From: Phyllobacteriaceae bacterium | GTDB taxonomy: Bacteria > Pseudomonadota > Alphaproteobacteria > Rhizobiales > Rhizobiaceae | NCBI GenBank assembly: GCA_016711085.1 | Contig: JADJTR010000005.1 | Location: 1-64,000 of the forward strand | Direction of reading: 5' to 3' | Length of the DNA: 64,000 nt | Shown here: in pieces, positions 10,452 through 19,741 of the stretch | Numbering within the stretch: the first letter of the stretch is position 1 | How the letters are laid out: every line of letters starts with the position of its first letter | Position numbers and translations under genes: made by a program | The notes under the pieces: model-generated | The model's database searches: none | The model's input: only the letters and a program-made list of their open reading frames with translations | What the model was told of the DNA's origin: nothing

Positions 10452-11245
10452 GCCGCCTGCGCCCGCGCCGGCAAGGCCGGGGTAATCGGATCGCTGGCGG
10501 CGGCGGGCGCGGTCCAGACAATCATTTCCAACCGCCCGTCCTCGTGCTCGGCGACGGCGGTGCAGTGCTCCACCCAATCGCCGGTGTTGATGTAATCGAC
10601 CGCGCCGATGCGCGACATCGCCGGATGGTGAATATGGCCGCAAACGACGCCGTGCGCGCCGTCGCGTTGCGCTTCCTCGGCGAGCAGTTTCTCGAAGTGG
10701 GAGATGAAATTGACCGCCTTTTTGACCTTGATCTTGGCCCACGCCGAAAACGACCAATAGGGCAGGCCGAACAGCCGGCGGCCGCGCGACACGGCGCGAT
10801 TGACCAGGATGGCAAGGTCGTAGGCGATGTCGCCGAAATAGGCGAGCCAGCGGGCGTTGCGAATGACGGCGTCGAATTGGTCGCCGTGGATGACCAGAAA
10901 GCGGCGGCCGTCGGCGTTTTCGTGGACCGCGCGGTCGCAGACTTCGATGCCGCCGAAATGCGTGCCCTGGAAATCGCGCAGGAATTCGTCGTGATTGCCG
11001 GCGATGTAGATGATTTTCGTGCCCTTGCGCGCCTTGCGCAGCAGTTTCTGCACCACGTCATTATGCGCCTGCGGCCAATGCCAGGACCGCTTCAACCGCC
11101 AGCCATCGACGATGTCGCCGACGAGGTAGATCGTTTCCGCCTCGTGCCAGCGCAGGAAATCGACCAGCATGTCGGCCTTGGCGGCGCGCGATCCCAAATG
11201 GATGTCGGAGAGAAAAAGCGTCCGGAATTCCCGCATCTGCCGCAT
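10448..11245 (-). CDS. Metallophosphoesterase, PlcP-like phospholipase C (LpxH-related family)
   Basis: This calcineurin-like phosphoesterase has the metal-binding motifs in order: SDIHLG, VGDIVDGW, AGNHDEF, IHGDQFD and CGHIHHP. Generic annotation would call it UDP-2,3-diacylglucosamine diphosphatase. Sinorhizobium PlcP, which removes the phosphate head group from phosphatidylcholine during phosphate starvation, belongs to the same family and also lies next to a GT4 glycosyltransferase. Context therefore favours PlcP. The ATG is preceded by GGGGAAG at good spacing, and a PHO box lies about 60 bp upstream. The product, diacylglycerol, would feed the coupled glycosyltransferase. An LpxH role is the main alternative. 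Confidence 0.82.
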   Translation of the reverse strand: MRQMREFRTLFLSDIHLGSRAAKADMLVDFLRWHEAETIYLVGDIVDGWRLKRSWHWPQAHNDVVQKLLRKARKGTKIIYIAGNHDEFLRDFQGTHFGGIEVCDRAVHENADGRRFLVIHGDQFDAVIRNARWLAYFGDIAYDLAILVNRAVSRGRRLFGLPYWSFSAWAKIKVKKAVNFISHFEKLLAEEAQRDGAHGVVCGHIHHPAMSRIGAVDYINTGDWVEHCTAVAEHEDGRLEMIVWTAPAAASDPITPALPARAQAA

Positions 11246-11307
11246 GATCGACTTCCCCGCCGCCGCGCCGGGCCTTGCTTTGTTTGGCCCGGATGAACAT
11301 GACTCGC

Positions 11308-11325
11308 GTGACAGGCATGTGACGG
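11308..11325 (-). promoter_or_regulatory. PHO box (PhoB binding site)
   Basis: On the minus strand the site reads CCGTCAC-ATGC-CTGTCAC: two 7-mers matching the rhizobial PHO-box half-site CTGTCAY, set 11 bp apart as required. A third partial half-site (GTCAT) follows in phase. It lies 63 bp upstream of the PlcP-like start and 22 bp upstream of the divergent SDR start, so PhoB could act on either gene. Confidence 0.7.
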
Positions 11326-11346
11326 CGCAAGGAAAGGAAACGGGCG

Positions 11347-12114
11347 ATGGATTTGGGAATCAAAGGGAAAAGGGCGATCGTCTGCGCCTCCAGCAAGGGT
11401 TTGGGACGCGGCTGCGCCCTGGCGCTGGCCGAAGCCGGCGTCGATCTTGTCGTCAACGGCCGCGACGCCGCGACGCTCGCGCGAACGGCCGGGGACCTCT
11501 CAGCCCGATTCGGAGTGAAGGTGACGCCGGTTGCCGCCGATGTCTCGACCGCCGAAGGCCAGGACGCCCTGCTTGCCGCCTGCCCCGACCCGGACATTCT
11601 CGTCAACAACAATGGCGGACCGCCGCGCCGCGATTTCGGCGAACTGAACCGCCAGGCGCTGCTCGACGGCGTGACCCAGAACATGGTCGCGCCGATCGAG
11701 ATGATCCAGAGGGTCATCGCCGGCATGGCCGAACGCGGTTTCGGCCGCATCGTCAACATCACTTCGCTTTCGGTCTACATGCCGATCGCCGGGCTCGACC
11801 TCTCGTCCGGCGCACGCGCCGGGCTGACGGCGTTCCTTGCCGGCGTGGCGCGAACCCATGCCGGAAACGGCGTCACCATCAACCATATGCTGCCCGGAAA
11901 ATTCGACACCGACCGGCTGCGTTCGGCGTTCATGGGACCGGGAAAGGACCCGGAAGCTTCGGCCGCGGCGTTGAAGCGCGACATTCCGGCCGGCCGTTTC
12001 GGCACGGCGGAGGAGTTCGGCGCGGTCTGCGCCTTCCTGTGTTCCGCCCATGCGGGCTACATCACCGGCCAGAATATCGTCCTCGACGGCGGGCTTTATC
12101 CCTCGGCGTTTTGA
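11347..12114 (+). CDS. SDR-family oxidoreductase with non-canonical active site
   Basis: This is a 255-residue Rossmann-fold protein of the short-chain dehydrogenase/reductase family. It has the nucleotide motif ASSKGLGRG near residues 14-22, the NNNGG motif, the active-site serine in NITSLS and a C-terminal ITGQNIVLDGG. The expected YxxxK pair is missing: its place reads LSSGARAGL, with no Tyr or Lys in register. Some FabG-like SDR subfamilies share this replacement, and their reaction is unclear. It is divergent from the PlcP/Agt pair. Annotation as 3-oxoacyl-ACP reductase should not be assumed. Confidence 0.85.
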   Translation: MDLGIKGKRAIVCASSKGLGRGCALALAEAGVDLVVNGRDAATLARTAGDLSARFGVKVTPVAADVSTAEGQDALLAACPDPDILVNNNGGPPRRDFGELNRQALLDGVTQNMVAPIEMIQRVIAGMAERGFGRIVNITSLSVYMPIAGLDLSSGARAGLTAFLAGVARTHAGNGVTINHMLPGKFDTDRLRSAFMGPGKDPEASAAALKRDIPAGRFGTAEEFGAVCAFLCSAHAGYITGQNIVLDGGLYPSAF

Positions 12115-12274
12115 ATCGGCTTCTCAACGGATGCCCGTTCGGCGCTGAAAGGTCTGGCGTTTCGCTCGATTCGCCCTCGCTGGCGAAAGAAACAGTTTAC
12201 GGTTTGCCGCAATCGTGACGTCGCCTCGCGCGTGCTAGGGTCGGCGATCAGGCTGCGCGAGGGAGACGACAACG

Positions 12275-14608
12275 ATGGCCGAAGGTCACGGCGACGGCGA
12301 CAATCCGGGCAAATCGTCCGATCTCAATGAACAGGCGCTGTTCTTTCACCGCTGGCCGCTGCCGGGCAAGCTTGAAATCCGCGCCACCAAACCGCTCGGC
12401 AACCAGCGCGATCTGGCGCTCGCCTATTCGCCGGGCGTCGCCGCCCCCTGCCTCGCCATCCGCGACGATCCGGAAAAAGCCGCCGACTATACCGCCCGCG
12501 CCAATCTCGTCGCCGTGGTGTCGAACGGCACGGCGGTGCTCGGCCTCGGCAATATCGGACCGCTCGCCTCCAAGCCGGTGATGGAGGGCAAGGCCGTCCT
12601 GTTCAAGAAATTCGCCAATATCGACGTTTTCGACATCGAGATCGACGCGCCGACCGTCGAGGAGATGGTTTGCACCATTGGCGCGCTGGAGCCGACCTTT
12701 GGCGGCATCAATCTCGAGGACATCAAGGCGCCGGAATGCTTCGAGGTCGAGGCGCGGCTGAAGGAGAAGATGGGCATTCCTGTCTTCCACGACGACCAGC
12801 ATGGCACCGCCATCATTGTCGGCGCGGCGGTTTCCAACGCGCTGGAATTGGCCGGCAAGGATATCGCCAAGGTCAGGATAGTCGCGTCGGGCGCGGGCGC
12901 GGCGGCGCTCGCCTGCCTCAATTTGCTGGTTTCGCTCGGCGCCCGGCGCGAGAACATCTTCGTCAGCGACATCGAAGGCGTCGTCTACAAGGGCCGCGAA
13001 AAGCTGATGGACCGCTGGAAGGCGGTCTATGCCCAGGACACCGACGCCCGCACGCTGGCCGACATCATGCCCGGAGCGGACGTGTTCCTCGGCCTCTCGG
13101 CCGCCGGCGTGCTCAAGCCGGAATTGCTGGCGCTGATGGCCGACAGGCCGCTGATCCTGGCGCTCGCCAACCCGACGCCGGAAATCATGCCGGAAGAAGC
13201 GCGCGCCGCCCGTCCCGACGCGATGATCTGCACCGGGAGAAGCGATTTTCCCAATCAGGTCAACAACGTCCTGTGTTTCCCCTACATATTCCGCGGCGCG
13301 CTCGACGCCGGCGCGACGGCGATCAACGAGACGATGAAAATGGCGGCGGTCAAAGCCATCGCCGCGCTGGCGCGCGAAGCGCCCTCCGACGTCGCGGCGC
13401 GCGCCTATACCGGCGAGACGTCGACCTTCGGACCCGATTATCTGATCCCCTCGCCCTTCGATCCGCGCCTGATCCTGTGGATCGCGCCGGCGGTGGCGAA
13501 AGCGGCGGCCGAAACCGGCGTGGCCCGCCGGCCGATTGCCGACATGGACTCCTATCTCGACGGGCTCAACCGTTTCGTCTTCCGTTCCGGCCTTGTGATG
13601 AAGCCGGTGTTTTCCGCCGCCAAGATATCGGGCGCCAAGCGCATCGTCTTCGCCGACGGCGAGGACGAGCGCGTGCTGCGCGCCGCGCAAGTGGTGCTGG
13701 AGGAAGGCATCGCCACGCCGACGCTGATCGGCCGACCGCAGGTGGTCGAGGCCCGCCTCGCCCGCTTCGGTCTGAAAATCCGCCCGGGCGTCGATTTCGC
13801 TCTCGTCAATCCCGAGGATGATCCCCGCTACCGCCAGTATGTCGATCTGCTGGTGACGCTGGCCGGCCGGCGCGGCATCACGCCGGAAGCGGCGCGCACG
13901 CTGGTGCGCACCAATTCAACCGTCATCGCCGCGCTTTCGGTGATGCGCGGCGAAGCCGACGCGATGATTTGCGGTTTGGAAGGCCGTTTCGAACGGCATT
14001 TGCGCAATGTCGAGCTGATCATCGGCAAGAAAGCCGGCGTGCGCGACCTTTCGGCCCTGTCGATGCTGATCACGCAGCGCGGCATCACGTTCTTCACCGA
14101 CACCTATGTGACCGTCGATCCGACCTTTGAACAGATCGCCGCGAACACATTGCTGGCGGCCGAGGAAATCGGCCGTTTCGGCATCAAGCCGAAGGCGGCG
14201 CTGTTGTCGCACTCCAATTTCGGCTCGCGCGACTCCCCGTCGGCGTTGAAGATGCGTCAGGCAGCCGCGCTGCTGCGCGAACAGGCGCCGCAACTCGAGG
14301 CCGATGGCGAAATGCATGGCGACGCGGCGTTGTCGGAGACGCTTCGCGCCCGCGTCTATCCCCAGGCGCTGCTGAAAGGCGAGGCGAACTTGCTGGTGTT
14401 CCCCAATCTCGACGCCGCCAACATCGCCATGACCACGGCCAAGACACTGACCGACGCGCTGCATGTCGGGCCGATCCTGCTCGGCGCGGCGCGGCCGGCG
14501 CACATTCTCACGCCCTCGGTCACCTCGCGCGGCATCGTCAACATGACGGCGATCGCCGTCGTCGAAGCCGATCAAATGGCGCGGACTGCTCCGACCAAGG
14601 CCCGATGA
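12275..14608 (+). CDS. maeB: NADP-type malic enzyme with C-terminal phosphotransacetylase-like domain
   Basis: This enzyme oxidatively decarboxylates malate to pyruvate with reduction of NAD(P). Its 777 residues match the long MaeB/Dme/Tme form. The malic domain (about 20-155) has [10 protein letters not shown] and GLGNIGP; the NAD-binding domain (about 165-400) has [23 protein letters not shown] and TGRSDFPNQ. Residues about 430-760 form a phosphotransacetylase-like domain, usually a regulatory module rather than an active acyltransferase. It stands alone, with 160 bp of upstream space. Cofactor preference (Dme or Tme type) cannot be told by eye. Confidence 0.93.
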   Translation: MAEGHGDGDNPGKSSDLNEQALFFHRWPLPGKLEIRATKPLGNQRDLALAYSPGVAAPCLAIRDDPEKAADYTARANLVAVVSNGTAVLGLGNIGPLASKPVMEGKAVLFKKFANIDVFDIEIDAPTVEEMVCTIGALEPTFGGINLEDIKAPECFEVEARLKEKMGIPVFHDDQHGTAIIVGAAVSNALELAGKDIAKVRIVASGAGAAALACLNLLVSLGARRENIFVSDIEGVVYKGREKLMDRWKAVYAQDTDARTLADIMPGADVFLGLSAAGVLKPELLALMADRPLILALANPTPEIMPEEARAARPDAMICTGRSDFPNQVNNVLCFPYIFRGALDAGATAINETMKMAAVKAIAALAREAPSDVAARAYTGETSTFGPDYLIPSPFDPRLILWIAPAVAKAAAETGVARRPIADMDSYLDGLNRFVFRSGLVMKPVFSAAKISGAKRIVFADGEDERVLRAAQVVLEEGIATPTLIGRPQVVEARLARFGLKIRPGVDFALVNPEDDPRYRQYVDLLVTLAGRRGITPEAARTLVRTNSTVIAALSVMRGEADAMICGLEGRFERHLRNVELIIGKKAGVRDLSALSMLITQRGITFFTDTYVTVDPTFEQIAANTLLAAEEIGRFGIKPKAALLSHSNFGSRDSPSALKMRQAAALLREQAPQLEADGEMHGDAALSETLRARVYPQALLKGEANLLVFPNLDAANIAMTTAKTLTDALHVGPILLGAARPAHILTPSVTSRGIVNMTAIAVVEADQMARTAPTKAR

Positions 14609-14713
14609 CGCAAAACAAGGTTCATGATAAAGCCAAGATTAACTGGACAGATCGTATTCTAGAGTCTTAACCGGCGCGGTGCGCGGGGCGGATTCGAACG
14701 TGGAGTGAGGCCG

Positions 14714-15790
14714 ATGCGGGGCTTGGCGACGAAATTGACGGCGATGATCGCCGTTCTGTTCGTCGCCCAGCCTTTGTCCGCCGACGCCGCCTCCCGCGCC
14801 TGCCGCAATCTCGAAGCACGCCTCGTCAACGCCTCCAACGGCGGCGGCGTTTCGCCGGCGGCGCGCAAATGGCGCGACGCGGCGGCGCGCCAGCGCGCCG
14901 AGATCGCCAAGGCGAAGAGCCGCTGCGGCGGCGGGTTTATTCTTTTCGGCAGCGGCGACGACCCATCATGCAAGGGTACGATTGCCCGAATGCAGAAGAA
15001 CCTGGCCGCGCTCGACCGCAAGGCGGCCCAGCTCGGCGGCGGCGGCAAGGACAGCCGGTCCGCCATTCTCGCCGCGTTGCAGGCAAACGGTTGCCGCGAC
15101 GGCGGCCGCGAGCAGATCATCGAAATCCGCGCCAAGAATCGCTCCTTCATCGAGCAGATTTTCGGCGAAGGCGCGCGCAAGCCGCTGGACGAAAGCGCCA
15201 ATCGCCGCACGATCGTCACCACGCTCGGGCCGCGCGACGGCAATTCGGTGACGATTTCCGGGCTTGGCACTTACCGTACGATGTGCGTGCGCACTTGTGA
15301 CGGCTATTTTTTTCCGATGTCGTTCTCGACGCGCAAGGACATGTTCTCGCGCGACCAGGAAGCGTGCGAGGCGGCCTGTCCCGGAACGGAGATCAAACTC
15401 TACGCCCATGAAGTGCCGGAACAGGAATCCGAGGATATGGTTTCGGTCAAAGGCGAGCCCTATTCGGCGCTGCCGACGGCATGGAATTTCCAGCAGGTCG
15501 GCTTTGTCCGTCCGGCGGCTTGCGCCTGCGGCGCGCCGAAGAACTACGAGGTGATCGCCGGCGACACGACGGTGAAGGCGACCATGCCGAAGGGCGACGA
15601 CGCGCCCTTGCCGACCATGCGGCCCGACCCTGCATTGGCTGAAGAGACGGTGGCGTCTCCGGTCGAGCGCGACATCGCCGCCATCGACCGCAAGGTCAGG
15701 GTCGTCGGGCCTGAATTCCTTCCGGACCCAGAAGAAGCAATAGATCTGCGAGCTCCGGGCCAGAAGCCAGTCCCGTCAGGGCCGTCCTGA
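14714..15790 (+). CDS. Exported DUF2865-domain protein
   Basis: This 358-residue exported protein has a short N-terminal signal peptide ([13 protein letters not shown]). Its middle part contains the Cys-rich features of DUF2865: [16 protein letters not shown], then CEAACPGTE and ACACG. Function is unknown for the family, which is common in rhizobia. I prefer the ATG at 14714, set behind a GGAG, over the in-frame GTG nine bases upstream. The last 95 bases overlap the 3' end of gltX on the other strand. Confidence 0.78.
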   Translation: MRGLATKLTAMIAVLFVAQPLSADAASRACRNLEARLVNASNGGGVSPAARKWRDAAARQRAEIAKAKSRCGGGFILFGSGDDPSCKGTIARMQKNLAALDRKAAQLGGGGKDSRSAILAALQANGCRDGGREQIIEIRAKNRSFIEQIFGEGARKPLDESANRRTIVTTLGPRDGNSVTISGLGTYRTMCVRTCDGYFFPMSFSTRKDMFSRDQEACEAACPGTEIKLYAHEVPEQESEDMVSVKGEPYSALPTAWNFQQVGFVRPAACACGAPKNYEVIAGDTTVKATMPKGDDAPLPTMRPDPALAEETVASPVERDIAAIDRKVRVVGPEFLPDPEEAIDLRAPGQKPVPSGPS

Positions 15791-17069
15791 GCGGCAGGAA
15801 CAGCGCCTTGCCCTTGCGGCCGGTCGCCGTTTTCACCTTCTCGATCCACGCTGCGTAGGTCCCTTCGCCCCATGGCGCCGGCGGCAATTGGGCGAACGCG
15901 GTGCGCACGAAATCGGCGTCCTCGGCGGAAAGTCCGGGGCGCGGCTCCGGCCCCATGGCGACAATCCGCCACCATTGGGCGGCATCGGCGACATGATCGC
16001 AATTGCCGCGCACCGCCTGCCAGAAGGAAGCCGCGCGCGCCGGATCGACGCCGAGCCCGGCAAGCCGGTCAGCGACCGTTTCATAAGCCAGGCCATGCAC
16101 GACATGGGCGGACAGGCGGGCCAGATCGCCGGCATCGAACTTCGCCGCCGACCGCGAGGTCTCATCGAGATCGAAATGCCCGGCCAGTTCCGCCAGGGAA
16201 TTTGGCGCAGCGACGTTTTCCGACGTGCCGATCAATACGGCGAAGGCGGCGACAGCCAGCGGCTCGTAGCCCGCCTCGCGCAGCGAATGGATCGACATCG
16301 CGCCGGTGCGTTTCGATAGCCCCTCGCCCGACGCATCGGTCAAAAGGTTGTGGTGGGCGAACCCTGGCGGCTCGGCGCCCAGCGCGCGGAAAATCGCCAT
16401 CTGAACGCCGGTGTTGGTGATGTGGTCGCCGCCGCGGATGATGTGGCTGACGGCAAGGTCGATGTCGTCGACGACCGAGGTGAAGGTGTAGAGAAAGCCG
16501 CCGTCCTCGCGGATCAGCACCGGATCGGACAGCGAGGCGAGATCGACCGTTTCCTTGCCCCGCGCCAGATCATTCCAGTGGATTTCTGTGCGTTCAGGCT
16601 TGAACGGATCGTCCCCGGAATTGGGCAGGCGGAAGCGCCAGTGCGGCTTGCGGCCTTCGGCCTCCAGCCGGAAGCGGTCTTTGGCCGAAAGCCTCAGCGC
16701 TTCGCGGCCGTAGATCGGCGGCAGACGCCGGCCAAGCAGGATCTTGCGTTTGAGCTCCAGCTCTTCGGCCGTCTCGTAACAGGGGTAAAGCCAGCCCGCC
16801 GCTTTCAGCCGCTCCGCCGCCTCCGCGTATTTGTCCAGACGGTCGGACTGGCGGGCGACGAGATCGGGGACGATGCCGAGCCAGGCGACATCGCGGGCGA
16901 TGCCCTCGGCGTATTCTTCCCTGGAGCGCGCCGTGTCGGTGTCGTCGTAGCGCAGGATGAAGCGGCCGCCATGCTTGAGCTTGAACAGCCAGTTCATCAA
17001 CGCCGTGCGGGCGTTGCCGATGTGGATATGGCCGGTGGGCGACGGGGCGAAGCGGACGGTGACGGTCAT
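15696..17069 (-). CDS. gltX: Glutamyl-tRNA synthetase
   Basis: This class I aminoacyl-tRNA synthetase charges tRNA-Glu with glutamate. The HIGH signature appears as TGHIHIGNA near residues 9-17 and the KMSKS-type loop as EGLSKRTG. The start is [13 protein letters not shown]; longer in-frame starts would overlap the caspase-like gene. Length is 457 residues. Many rhizobia have two GltX paralogues, one of which may prefer tRNA-Gln; which one this is cannot be decided here. The gene follows the caspase-like gene by 44 bp on the same strand, and its end overlaps the DUF2865 gene tail-to-tail. Confidence 0.92.
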   Translation of the reverse strand: MTVTVRFAPSPTGHIHIGNARTALMNWLFKLKHGGRFILRYDDTDTARSREEYAEGIARDVAWLGIVPDLVARQSDRLDKYAEAAERLKAAGWLYPCYETAEELELKRKILLGRRLPPIYGREALRLSAKDRFRLEAEGRKPHWRFRLPNSGDDPFKPERTEIHWNDLARGKETVDLASLSDPVLIREDGGFLYTFTSVVDDIDLAVSHIIRGGDHITNTGVQMAIFRALGAEPPGFAHHNLLTDASGEGLSKRTGAMSIHSLREAGYEPLAVAAFAVLIGTSENVAAPNSLAELAGHFDLDETSRSAAKFDAGDLARLSAHVVHGLAYETVADRLAGLGVDPARAASFWQAVRGNCDHVADAAQWWRIVAMGPEPRPGLSAEDADFVRTAFAQLPPAPWGEGTYAAWIEKVKTATGRKGKALFLPLRTALTGLASGPELADLLLLLGPEGIQARRP

Positions 17070-17113
17070 GTTGGCGGGGTAGCGGAGGCCGCGCCCGAGC
17101 GCAAGCGCGGCGT

Positions 17114-18832
17114 CTACTCCACCTGCTCGACCGGCCAGGCGATCGCCGCGATGCGGGCGCGGCGCGCGGCGATGTCGGCCGGCAATTCGAACAGCGCCAG
17201 CGCCGCGGTGGTTTCGCTCGTGTGCGGCAGGAACTGCGGGGTCTGTTTGCTCCCGACGCGCGTTTCGACGGCGGCGGCGACCAGCGCATCCATTTCCGAT
17301 TGGGTGACGAAACCGTCGGAGTTGAAATCGGCCTCGCCTTCGATGGCGCGGGCGAACGCCTCGCTGACCGCGCCGTGATAGCGGCCATCGATCTTGATTT
17401 CGGGCACAGATTGGTCTTCCGCCGATCCGCCGATGAAGGAGACATTGGCGAATTCGCGGTCGAGCAGCCCGCCGCCATGGCATCCGTCGACAACCAGCGT
17501 GACATTGACGTTTTTCGCCGCCGCCATCTCCATCCAGCCGGTCAGCACGTCGTCGGTGACAATGTCGGGATGGTTTTCGGTGACGCCGCCGCTCAGAAGT
17601 TCGGCATAGCTTGAACCCGACATCATGAGGAATTCGTCCTTGCCGTCGGTCTCCGTGCCTCCGTCCTTTTGCGGAAATTGGGCGCTGGAGCCGGCATAGT
17701 GGAAAACGATGGTGTCGCCCGGCGCCGCTTTGTCGACCAGAGTTTTCCAGGCGAAGTCGATATAGGCGCGGCGCGCATCGCGGTCGAAAATGCGAACCAC
17801 CTCCTGCGCGCCGAGCGCTTCCAGCGCGCGCGCCACACGTTCGGAATCGTTGACCGCGCCGCGAGTCTCGAACTTGCGCCCGTATTCGTCGATGCCGATG
17901 GTGAGGCCGAAGAGTCTCGGCCTGGGCGGGCGCAGATAGAACTGGCCGATCACCTGATCGTAGTAGGCCGGCGTCTGCACATGGCCGACGGTGGCGGCGA
18001 GCGCCTTGACGTCGATCTGGGTGCGCTTGGCGATTTCGACAAGCGGCAGGCCCGGCGTTTCGAGCAACGGCGAGAATTTGCGGGTGAAGATCGAATTCGG
18101 ATCGGCGTCGGCCGGATCGAGCCGGTCGAGCGCCTTCTGGCGGATGCCGGCCGAATAGATGACGAAGGCGCCTTCCGTCGGCTTCATGCGGGCGAGGCCG
18201 CCGATGGATGCGGCGCTGCGCCCGTCTTCCAGCGCGAACGGATCGTCGCGGCAGGCGTCGAGCACGATGAAGGCGAGGCGCACCCCCCTGCCCTTGATCT
18301 CGGCGACGATGTCGGAGGCGTCGACGGCGTTTCGCTTCAGCTTGCCGCGCTCCAGTTCGGTCAGCTTCGGCATGTCGACGGGGAGCAGGAAATTGTTGTC
18401 GCCATCGGCGATGCCGTGGCCGGAATAGAAAAAGAAGGCGACATCGCCCTCGGCGAGCGTGTCGTAGAAGGCCGAAAGCGCCGTGTCGAAACCGTCGACC
18501 TCGACATTTTCCAGCGTCGTCACCGTGAACCCGAGCGAGGTCAGCGTGGCGCTGATGGCGCGGGCGTCGCCGACCGCCTTGTTGAGCTTGTCGAGGCTCG
18601 AATAGGCGTCGTTGCCGATCACCAGCGCCTTGCGCGCGCCCTGCGTCATCGCCGCGCCCTTCGGCAGCGGCGGCAGGGCTTTCAGTTTTTCGATGACGGC
18701 CGCGACGGCGTCGGCCGACCCGGCCCCGGCGGCCCGCGGCTCTTCAACGATGGCAATGCCTGCGATTGCCGGGGCGACGCCGAGAAGCGCCGTCAATGCC
18801 GCTGACAAGATCATACGCCGGCGCCTGCCCAT
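17114..18832 (-). CDS. Exported double caspase-fold (metacaspase-like) protein with EF-hand loop
   Basis: A 572-residue protein with a signal peptide ([17 protein letters not shown]) carries two peptidase C14-like domains. The first has the His motif FYSGHGIAD and Cys motif [10 protein letters not shown], so it looks catalytically complete. The second has the Cys motif VVDGCHGGG, but the GHG of the His motif reads GSS ([10 protein letters not shown]), so its catalytic His is missing. Near residues 502-513 the sequence [12 protein letters not shown] fits the canonical EF-hand calcium loop at positions 1, 3, 5, 6 and 12. I chose the ATG giving a normal signal peptide. Bacterial metacaspase-like enzymes usually cleave after Arg/Lys; the substrate here is unknown. 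Confidence 0.85.
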   Translation of the reverse strand: MGRRRRMILSAALTALLGVAPAIAGIAIVEEPRAAGAGSADAVAAVIEKLKALPPLPKGAAMTQGARKALVIGNDAYSSLDKLNKAVGDARAISATLTSLGFTVTTLENVEVDGFDTALSAFYDTLAEGDVAFFFYSGHGIADGDNNFLLPVDMPKLTELERGKLKRNAVDASDIVAEIKGRGVRLAFIVLDACRDDPFALEDGRSAASIGGLARMKPTEGAFVIYSAGIRQKALDRLDPADADPNSIFTRKFSPLLETPGLPLVEIAKRTQIDVKALAATVGHVQTPAYYDQVIGQFYLRPPRPRLFGLTIGIDEYGRKFETRGAVNDSERVARALEALGAQEVVRIFDRDARRAYIDFAWKTLVDKAAPGDTIVFHYAGSSAQFPQKDGGTETDGKDEFLMMSGSSYAELLSGGVTENHPDIVTDDVLTGWMEMAAAKNVNVTLVVDGCHGGGLLDREFANVSFIGGSAEDQSVPEIKIDGRYHGAVSEAFARAIEGEADFNSDGFVTQSEMDALVAAAVETRVGSKQTPQFLPHTSETTAALALFELPADIAARRARIAAIAWPVEQVE

Positions 18833-18856
18833 GCCCAACGCGCTCCCGAACCACGC

Positions 18857-18888
18857 TTTATATAAGGGTGAGATTGTGGTCGGACCAC
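18857..18888 (-). promoter_or_regulatory. Palindrome and -10-like element upstream of the caspase-like gene
   Basis: A perfect 13-bp palindrome GTGGTC-G-GACCAC (18876-18888) lies next to an AT-rich stretch whose minus strand reads TTATATAAAG, a possible -10. The palindrome covers the position expected for the -35 element, the usual place for a repressor operator. No regulator is identified. Confidence 0.35.
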
Positions 18889-18904
18889 GGCCAAGATTGC
18901 GCAT

Positions 18905-18934
18905 GAAAACGCCGGCGGGGCTAACCCCGCCGGC
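18905..18934 (-). terminator. Intrinsic terminator of the PAN-domain gene
   Basis: A perfect 10-bp GC stem (GCCGGCGGGG / CCCCGCCGGC) with a CTAA loop is followed on the minus strand by GTTTTC. It lies 55 bp past the stop of the PAN-domain gene and separates it from the caspase-like gene. Confidence 0.7.
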
Positions 18935-18989
18935 TGGTGACCGGCGACCGGCGCCGTGACGAATCAGGCGCGGCCTGCGCCCCGACCGG

Positions 18990-19523
18990 TCACTTGACGC
19001 CCGACGTGCAGCACGCCGAGGAGACTTTGGCCGGCACGCCGTTTTTCAGCCAGCAGCGCGGCTTGCTTCCCTGGTAGCCCGGCTTGACGAAGGTCCACGC
19101 CTTGCAATCGCCATCGGCGTTGCACAGCGTCCGGCACGCTTTGTAGGTCGAGCCGTTCGGCAGCGTCACATCGGTGAAGTCGCTGCCCGGACGGTCGGTG
19201 TTGAAATCGAGCGTCGCCGCCGGCGCGGCTTTCTTGCCGGAAACGCAGCAGGAATCGCTGACCTTCGCCGGCGCCGACGATTTGAGCCAGCACTGGGCCA
19301 AAGGCCCTTGATGGCCGGGTTTCACATAAGTCCACGCCTTGCACGCAGCGTTGGAATTGCACGCTGCTTCGCATTGCGCCGGCAATGGCGCGACCAGCGG
19401 GAAGTGCATGAAATCGCCGCCCGGGCGGTTCTTGTTGAACTCCATGGCCGATACCGCGCCGACCGACAGCACGACGAGCGCCAAGGCGAACGTGAACTTT
19501 TTCATGAGGGGTGAGTGAAACAT
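18990..19523 (-). CDS. Exported protein with two PAN/apple-like repeats
   Basis: After a signal peptide (KKFTFALALVVLSVGAVSA) come two similar Cys-rich units of about 70 residues. Each has the pattern NxDRPGxDF (or NKNRPGGDF), CxxxCNxxxxCKAWTxVKPG, CWLK and SxxCC. This is the PAN/apple pattern found in bacterial surface proteins that bind protein or sugar. The six cysteines per unit would form disulfides in the periplasm. I chose the ATG behind AAAGGA, six residues before the more obvious MKKF. A terminator follows the stop. Binding partner unknown. Confidence 0.8.
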   Translation of the reverse strand: MFHSPLMKKFTFALALVVLSVGAVSAMEFNKNRPGGDFMHFPLVAPLPAQCEAACNSNAACKAWTYVKPGHQGPLAQCWLKSSAPAKVSDSCCVSGKKAAPAATLDFNTDRPGSDFTDVTLPNGSTYKACRTLCNADGDCKAWTFVKPGYQGSKPRCWLKNGVPAKVSSACCTSGVK

Positions 19524-19741
19524 GGCATTTCCTTTCGGTTTTCCGACGCACAAGCCGAAGGCTTGCGCGCTTTTCGCATCCGAAACCCGGCCGAAACCGT
19601 GTCGCCACTCCCCTCTTCACATCGTCCTTGCGGCCACGGCCCTCCGGATTTTTTTGGACAATGACAATATACCGCCGCCAACCGGGCCGGCCGTTGACGC
19701 CCGTCAATGCGTCGCGGAAAAGTCGCCGGCGTGGCGCGGCT

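Noticed and set aside
17070..17483. N-terminal extension of gltX
   Set aside because: It would overlap the caspase-like gene; the protein from [13 protein letters not shown] has the normal GltX start.
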